From an uncultured Porphyromonadaceae bacterium (GTDB lineage: Bacteria > Bacteroidota > Bacteroidia > Bacteroidales > Muribaculaceae), in NCBI GenBank assembly GCA_900541835.1, contig UQLL01000011.1, positions 1-64,000 of the forward strand: 64,000 bases of DNA, read 5' to 3'. A program made the position numbers and the translations under genes. Each line of letters begins with the position of its first letter. Within the stretch, counting starts at the first letter, position 1. Of the stretch, positions 60,382 to 64,000 are shown piece by piece. The notes under the pieces are model-generated. The model saw only the letters and a program-made list of their open reading frames with translations, was not told the DNA's origin and did not search any database.

Positions 60382-60873
60382 TTATTCTTTAACCATTTTG
60401 ATGCCTATATCGTTGATGCCGGTTACGGGGGGCGGAGTCATGCGCTGCTGTACGCCGAGGGTCCAGCCCTCGTCTACAGTGTCGTAACCGAGGGGGATGG
60501 TGAGTTCCACGAGTCCCTTGTTGAGCTTGACCTTGGCGCCGGGGTTGGAAGCGGGATGCTCCATGTCGACGCAGATGTCGCGTGTGCGCACACCGCGCGC
60601 CAAAGAGGTGAACTCCAGGCGCAGGTAAAGCTTGGAGTAGGGATATGACTCGCGGTAGCGCATCACCATGTAGAGGTGGTACTGGCCGCGCTCCAGGCCG
60701 GGGGCAGTGGCGGAGTCGGCGAGGAAGACGATCGGGCGGTCGCAGCGCCAGCCTGCCGGGTCGAGGTGCTGGGAGTGGTAGTAGGCCACGCGCTGCAGGC
60801 GCCGACACCCGGACAGCAGGCACACCAGCACGATGCCGAGCAACAGAAAGAAGAGATGGCGCATCGAGATCAT
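60382..60873 (-). CDS. gldH: GldH-family gliding motility lipoprotein
   Basis: 163 residues with lipobox LLSGC (Cys near 23) and the GldH pattern (W-x-x-D.. YHLYMVMRYRESYPYSKLYLRLEF, IPLGYDTVDEGWTLGVQQRM). In Flavobacterium GldH is required for gliding; in non-gliding Bacteroidales the family remains and its role is unclear. It lies 5 bp after ricT. An alternative start is ATG at 60864. Confidence 0.85.
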   Translation of the reverse strand: MISMRHLFFLLLGIVLVCLLSGCRRLQRVAYYHSQHLDPAGWRCDRPIVFLADSATAPGLERGQYHLYMVMRYRESYPYSKLYLRLEFTSLARGVRTRDICVDMEHPASNPGAKVKLNKGLVELTIPLGYDTVDEGWTLGVQQRMTPPPVTGINDIGIKMVKE

Positions 60874-60878
60874 GGAGG

Positions 60879-62480
60879 TCAGGTCTTATTCTTGGTGGCC
60901 ATGCGTATGGCCAGCTGCGACACTGGAACATCCGGCACGGCCGGGATCTGTGGTTTGGACTCCTGCTTCGGCTTGGGTTCCTGCTTCGGCTTGGATGCGG
61001 ACGCACCAGAGTGCGTCCCTACAGGAGACGGTTTGGACTTCTGCTGACGCGGCTTGCTCTGCTTGTCCTGCTTTTCTTGCTTTTCCTGCCTGGGCTGCTG
61101 AGGCTTGTCGCCTCCCTGCTTGCCTTCGTGGCGTGGCTGACGTGGCTTGCGACCGTTGCCCGCGCCGCCTTTGGGCTGCTGGCGTGGCTGATCCTTGGCC
61201 GAGGTCTGTTCTGTCTTGCCTTTTTCGCCTTTCTGAGGCTTGTCGCTTTTGCTCTGGCGCTGGCGCCCGGACTTGCCGCCCTTGTCTGCATCGGTCGGTT
61301 TCTCGCCCCCGCCTCCGCCGCGTTTCTTCTTGCGGCGGTTCTTGTCGAAGCGTGTGAGAGAGTCCTGGCCCACCAGATCCACGAACTCCTTGGGCTTCTC
61401 GGCCTTCGGTTCCTCGGCGCTCAGGGCGTCGACCTTGATGCCCTGCTTGTTGAGTGAGATGATCTCAAAGGCACGTGCCGCCGGGATGACGACGAGGTTC
61501 ACTGGCTGGTTCTTGGCCGTGGAGTATGTGATCTCGCGCTTGAGGATGTCGGCCTTGAAGTAGAAGTAGTCGGCGTCCTTGGTCTGGAGCTGGACGTCCT
61601 TCGGGGGAAGCTTGCGGCCTGCCTCGACGTATGAGTCGACCTCGAAGTTGAGGCAGCACTTGAGCTTGGCGCACTGTCCGGCGAGCTTCTGGGGGTTCAT
61701 GCTGATGTCCTGCAGGCGTGCGGCGCCGGTACCGACACTGGCGAACTTGGAGAGGAAGGTGGCGCAGCAGAGGGGGCGACCGCAAGGTCCGATGCCACCG
61801 ATGCGCCCTGCTTCCTGACGTGCGCCGATCTGCTTCATCTCCACGCGCACGCCGAAAGTCTCCGCCAGGATGCGGATGAGCTTGCGGAAGTCCACGCGCT
61901 CGTCGGCGATATAGTAGAAGATAGCCTTGTGGCCGTCACCCTGGTACTCGACGTCGCCGATCTTCATCTTGAGTCCGAGCTCGGCGGCAATCTGGCGTGA
62001 GCGGATCATGGTGTCGTGCTCGCGGTCTCGTGCGGCGCGGAAACGCTCCATGTCGCTCTCGGTGGCATGACGGTAGATGCGCTTGGGCTCGAAGTCCTTA
62101 CGGAGGCTGGCACGCCGCATCTGCAGGGCCACGAGCGGCCCTGTCATGGTGACCTTGCCCAGGTCCTGGCCGGGGGAGCCCTCCACCACCACGGCGTCGC
62201 CCTGCCGCAACTGCAGGTTGGCGGTGTTGAGGTAGTAGCTCTTGCGGGTGTTCTTGAACATGACCTCCACGAACTGGCTGGGATCAGCGGTCTTTATGCC
62301 CGCCAGCCAGTCGTAGCTGTCAAGGTTTCCTCGCCCTGCCAGGTCAGCGCGGGGACATGAGCAGTCGGCGCGATGGGAGCAGGCCGCACATGACCCGCCG
62401 CCGCACTTGCGGTCGGCACACCCGGAGCCGCAGCCTGTTGAGACACCTTTCGGCCTCTCCTTTTCCTTGCTTTCGGCCAT
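60879..62480 (-). CDS. ricT: RicT (PSP1-domain) protein with long basic tail
   Basis: 533 residues. The PSP1 core is at about 60-330 (FVEVMFKNTRKSYYLN, KAIFYYIADERVDFRKLIRILAETF, GGIGPCGRPLCC, CAKLKCCLNFEVDSY with conserved cysteines). RicT belongs to a complex that, in Bacillus, adjusts RNase Y; here rny ends 1 bp before the ATG, supporting the link. Two oddities: an N-terminal cysteine-rich extension (CGSGCADRKCGGGSCAACS, about 17-35) and a C-terminal tail of about 160 residues rich in Lys, Gln and Pro. The tail contains the palindrome at 60999-61023 that encodes GTHSGA. Confidence 0.88.
   Translation of the reverse strand: MAESKEKERPKGVSTGCGSGCADRKCGGGSCAACSHRADCSCPRADLAGRGNLDSYDWLAGIKTADPSQFVEVMFKNTRKSYYLNTANLQLRQGDAVVVEGSPGQDLGKVTMTGPLVALQMRRASLRKDFEPKRIYRHATESDMERFRAARDREHDTMIRSRQIAAELGLKMKIGDVEYQGDGHKAIFYYIADERVDFRKLIRILAETFGVRVEMKQIGARQEAGRIGGIGPCGRPLCCATFLSKFASVGTGAARLQDISMNPQKLAGQCAKLKCCLNFEVDSYVEAGRKLPPKDVQLQTKDADYFYFKADILKREITYSTAKNQPVNLVVIPAARAFEIISLNKQGIKVDALSAEEPKAEKPKEFVDLVGQDSLTRFDKNRRKKKRGGGGGEKPTDADKGGKSGRQRQSKSDKPQKGEKGKTEQTSAKDQPRQQPKGGAGNGRKPRQPRHEGKQGGDKPQQPRQEKQEKQDKQSKPRQQKSKPSPVGTHSGASASKPKQEPKPKQESKPQIPAVPDVPVSQLAIRMATKNKT
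60999..61023. repeat. Palindromic repeat, GGACGCAC family, copy c, inside ricT
   Basis: GGACGCAC, CAGA, GTGCGTCC, then CTACA, identical in ends to copy a. On the coding (minus) strand it reads GTAGGGACGCACTCTGGTGC and encodes VGTHSGAS in the ricT tail. Confidence 0.7.
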
Positions 62481-62481
62481 G

Positions 62482-64000
62482 TTACTTGGCGAAGCTTACG
62501 GCGCGGGTCTCGCGGATGACGGTGATCTTGACCTGACCGGGGTAGGTGAGCTCGTCCTGTATCTTCTTGGCGATTTCGGCGGAGAGCTTCTCGGTCTCCT
62601 CGTCGCTGATTTTCTCGGCGCCGACAATGACGCGGAGCTCGCGTCCGGCCTGGATGGCATAGGTCTTGATGACGCCGGGATACGACATTGCCAGCTGCTC
62701 AAGGTCGTTGAGACGCTTGAGGTATGCCTCCACCACTTCGCGGCGCGCGCCGGGACGGGCGCCGGAGATGGCGTCGCACACCTGCACGATGGGAGCGAGC
62801 AGCGACGTCTGCTCGACCTCGTCGTGGTGGGCACCGATGGCGTTGCATATCTCGGGCTTCTCCTTGTACTTCTCGGCGAGCTTCATGCCGAGGATGGCGT
62901 GTGGCAGCTCGGGCTCGTCGTCGGGCACCTTGCCTATGTCGTGGAGCAGGCCGGCGCGGCGGGCCTTCTTGGGGTTGAGGCCGAGCTCGGAGGCCATGGT
63001 GGCGCAGAGGTTGGCGGTCTCGCGGGAGTGCTGCAGCAGGTTCTGGCCATAGCTGGAGCGGTACTTCATCTTGCCGACCATGCGGATGAGCTCGGGATGC
63101 AGGCCGTGGATGCCCAGGTCGATGGCCGTGCGCTTGCCGGTCTCGATGATTTCCTCCTCTACCTGGCGGCGGACTTTGGCGACGACCTCCTCGATGCGTG
63201 CGGGGTGGATGCGACCGTCTACTACGAGCTGGTGCAGGGCAAGGCGAGCAATCTCGCGGCGCACGGGGTCGAAGCCGCTGAGCACGATGGCCTCGGGAGT
63301 GTCGTCGACGATAATCTCGATGCCGGTGGCTGCCTCCAGGGCGCGGATGTTGCGGCCCTCGCGGCCGATGATGCGGCCCTTGATCTCGTCGTTGTCGATG
63401 TGGAAGACGGTGACGGAGTTCTCCATGGCGGTCTCGGTGGCGACGCGCTGTATGGTCTGGACGACGATGCGCTTGGCCTCCTTGCCGGCGGTGAGCTTGG
63501 CCTCGTCCATTATGTCGTTGATGTATCCGGCGGCGGCTGTCTTGGCCTCGTCGCGGAGACTCTCCACGAGACGCTCCTTGGCTTCCTCGGCGCTCAAGCC
63601 GGAGACGTGCTCGAGCTCGTCCTGGGCCTGGCGCACAAGGCGGTCGAGCTCCTGGCCGCGTCGGTCCACGACCTGCTGCTGGTTCTCGAGGTTGAGGCGG
63701 AGGGTCTCGAGCTCGTTGCGACGGCGCTGGATCTCGCTCTGCTGCTGGTTGAGCTGCTGCTCGCGCTGGCGTGCGCGAGCCTCGGCGCTCTGCAGCTTCT
63801 GGTTTTTCTGAGCGGCCACGCGTTCGGCCTCGGAGGTAATCTTGAGGGCGTCCTCCTGGGCCTTGAGGCGGGCCTTCTCCTGTATGATGTCGCCTTGGCG
63901 CTCTGCCTCGGCCTTTATCTGGGCGGCCTCGCTGCGGGCGTTGCGCTTGCTGGCCGACAAAGCCAGCAGGTAGCCGCCTACAGCGCAGACTATGCCTACC
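62482..64000 (-). CDS. rny: Ribonuclease Y, 5' end beyond the window
   Basis: Membrane-anchored endoribonuclease for mRNA turnover. The visible part has the end of an N-terminal membrane helix (VCAVGGYLLALSASK at the right edge), a long coiled coil (about 180 residues), the KH domain (GRIIGREGRNIRALEAATG) and the HD domain (LLQHSRETANLC, GLLHDIGK, GAHHDEVE). It ends TYPGQVKITVIRETRAVSFAK. The frame stays open to base 64000, so the start codon is outside; a TTG at 63960 is internal. ricT follows after one base. Confidence 0.94.
   Translation of the reverse strand, partial: VGIVCAVGGYLLALSASKRNARSEAAQIKAEAERQGDIIQEKARLKAQEDALKITSEAERVAAQKNQKLQSAEARARQREQQLNQQQSEIQRRRNELETLRLNLENQQQVVDRRGQELDRLVRQAQDELEHVSGLSAEEAKERLVESLRDEAKTAAAGYINDIMDEAKLTAGKEAKRIVVQTIQRVATETAMENSVTVFHIDNDEIKGRIIGREGRNIRALEAATGIEIIVDDTPEAIVLSGFDPVRREIARLALHQLVVDGRIHPARIEEVVAKVRRQVEEEIIETGKRTAIDLGIHGLHPELIRMVGKMKYRSSYGQNLLQHSRETANLCATMASELGLNPKKARRAGLLHDIGKVPDDEPELPHAILGMKLAEKYKEKPEICNAIGAHHDEVEQTSLLAPIVQVCDAISGARPGARREVVEAYLKRLNDLEQLAMSYPGVIKTYAIQAGRELRVIVGAEKISDEETEKLSAEIAKKIQDELTYPGQVKITVIRETRAVSFAK

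Noticed and set aside
1..64000. tRNA or rRNA genes
   Set aside because: Reading both strands of the gaps showed no TTCGAAT-type T-loop context and no rRNA-like conserved segments; a tRNAscan-SE run would settle it.

Overview
The window looks like chromosomal DNA of a Bacteroidota member, most probably a Bacteroidales gut bacterium; Muribaculaceae is an inference from gene families and the G+C-rich composition. Support comes from type IX secretion and gliding families (PorQ, GldH, a large secreted protein with a type IX-like C-terminal sorting domain), Bacteroidales-specific families (DUF4923, DUF4954, DUF4252), a TamB/TamL pair, and repeated promoters of the Bacteroidota form TTTG-N19/20-TAnnTTTG (the -33/-7 elements). 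At least nine such promoters can be read directly, most with exactly 20 bases between the two boxes.

Layout. 1-3.0 kb, minus strand: a shortened DUF362 protein, a DUF4923 lipoprotein, then tonB-like/rsgA. 3.1-7.15 kb, plus strand: porQ-cmk-ispH-tadA-menA, a tight operon with overlapping genes. 7.18-9.56 kb: an A+T-rich type II restriction-modification island inserted between menA and rplS. Its two edges are near-identical 57-bp direct repeats that each carry a complete promoter. 9.6-14.9 kb: rplS, a 5'-nucleotidase, a GH3 lipoprotein, and on the minus strand an ECF sigma/anti-sigma/DUF4252 trio. 14.9-21.4 kb: hflX, DUF4954, a CapA-type lipoprotein and rpsA. 21.6-25.9 kb: a compositionally distinct arsR-arsF-arsG-thioredoxin-permease-permease operon that looks like organoarsenical resistance without arsB or arsC. 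26.1-33.7 kb: an MFS transporter, the large secreted protein, an aminotransferase and a Skp-like lipoprotein. 33.8-42.1 kb: two pepD dipeptidases around a muramidase lipoprotein, a small lipoprotein, a pullulanase, efp and a glycosyltransferase. 42.2-53.9 kb: outer-membrane biogenesis (LptD-like protein, rpsO, VanZ-like, TamB, TamL, small membrane protein). 54.0-64.0 kb: gpmI; then on the minus strand radC, an RCC1-repeat protein flanked by inverted MITE-like elements, and the operon rny-ricT-gldH-M24 peptidase-cca. rny runs off the right edge.

Functional picture: mostly core housekeeping (translation, isoprenoid and menaquinone synthesis, tRNA maturation, envelope assembly) with two acquired defence or resistance islands. 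The least explained material is non-coding: (i) a promoter-bearing duplication around the restriction-modification island; (ii) inverted 83-89 bp elements with terminal repeats around the RCC1 gene; (iii) a palindrome family that also lies inside two protein-coding genes, encoding the same GTHxGA peptide; and (iv) degenerate arrays of 8-bp and 9-bp period. No rRNA, tRNA, CRISPR array, integrase or transposase gene was seen.
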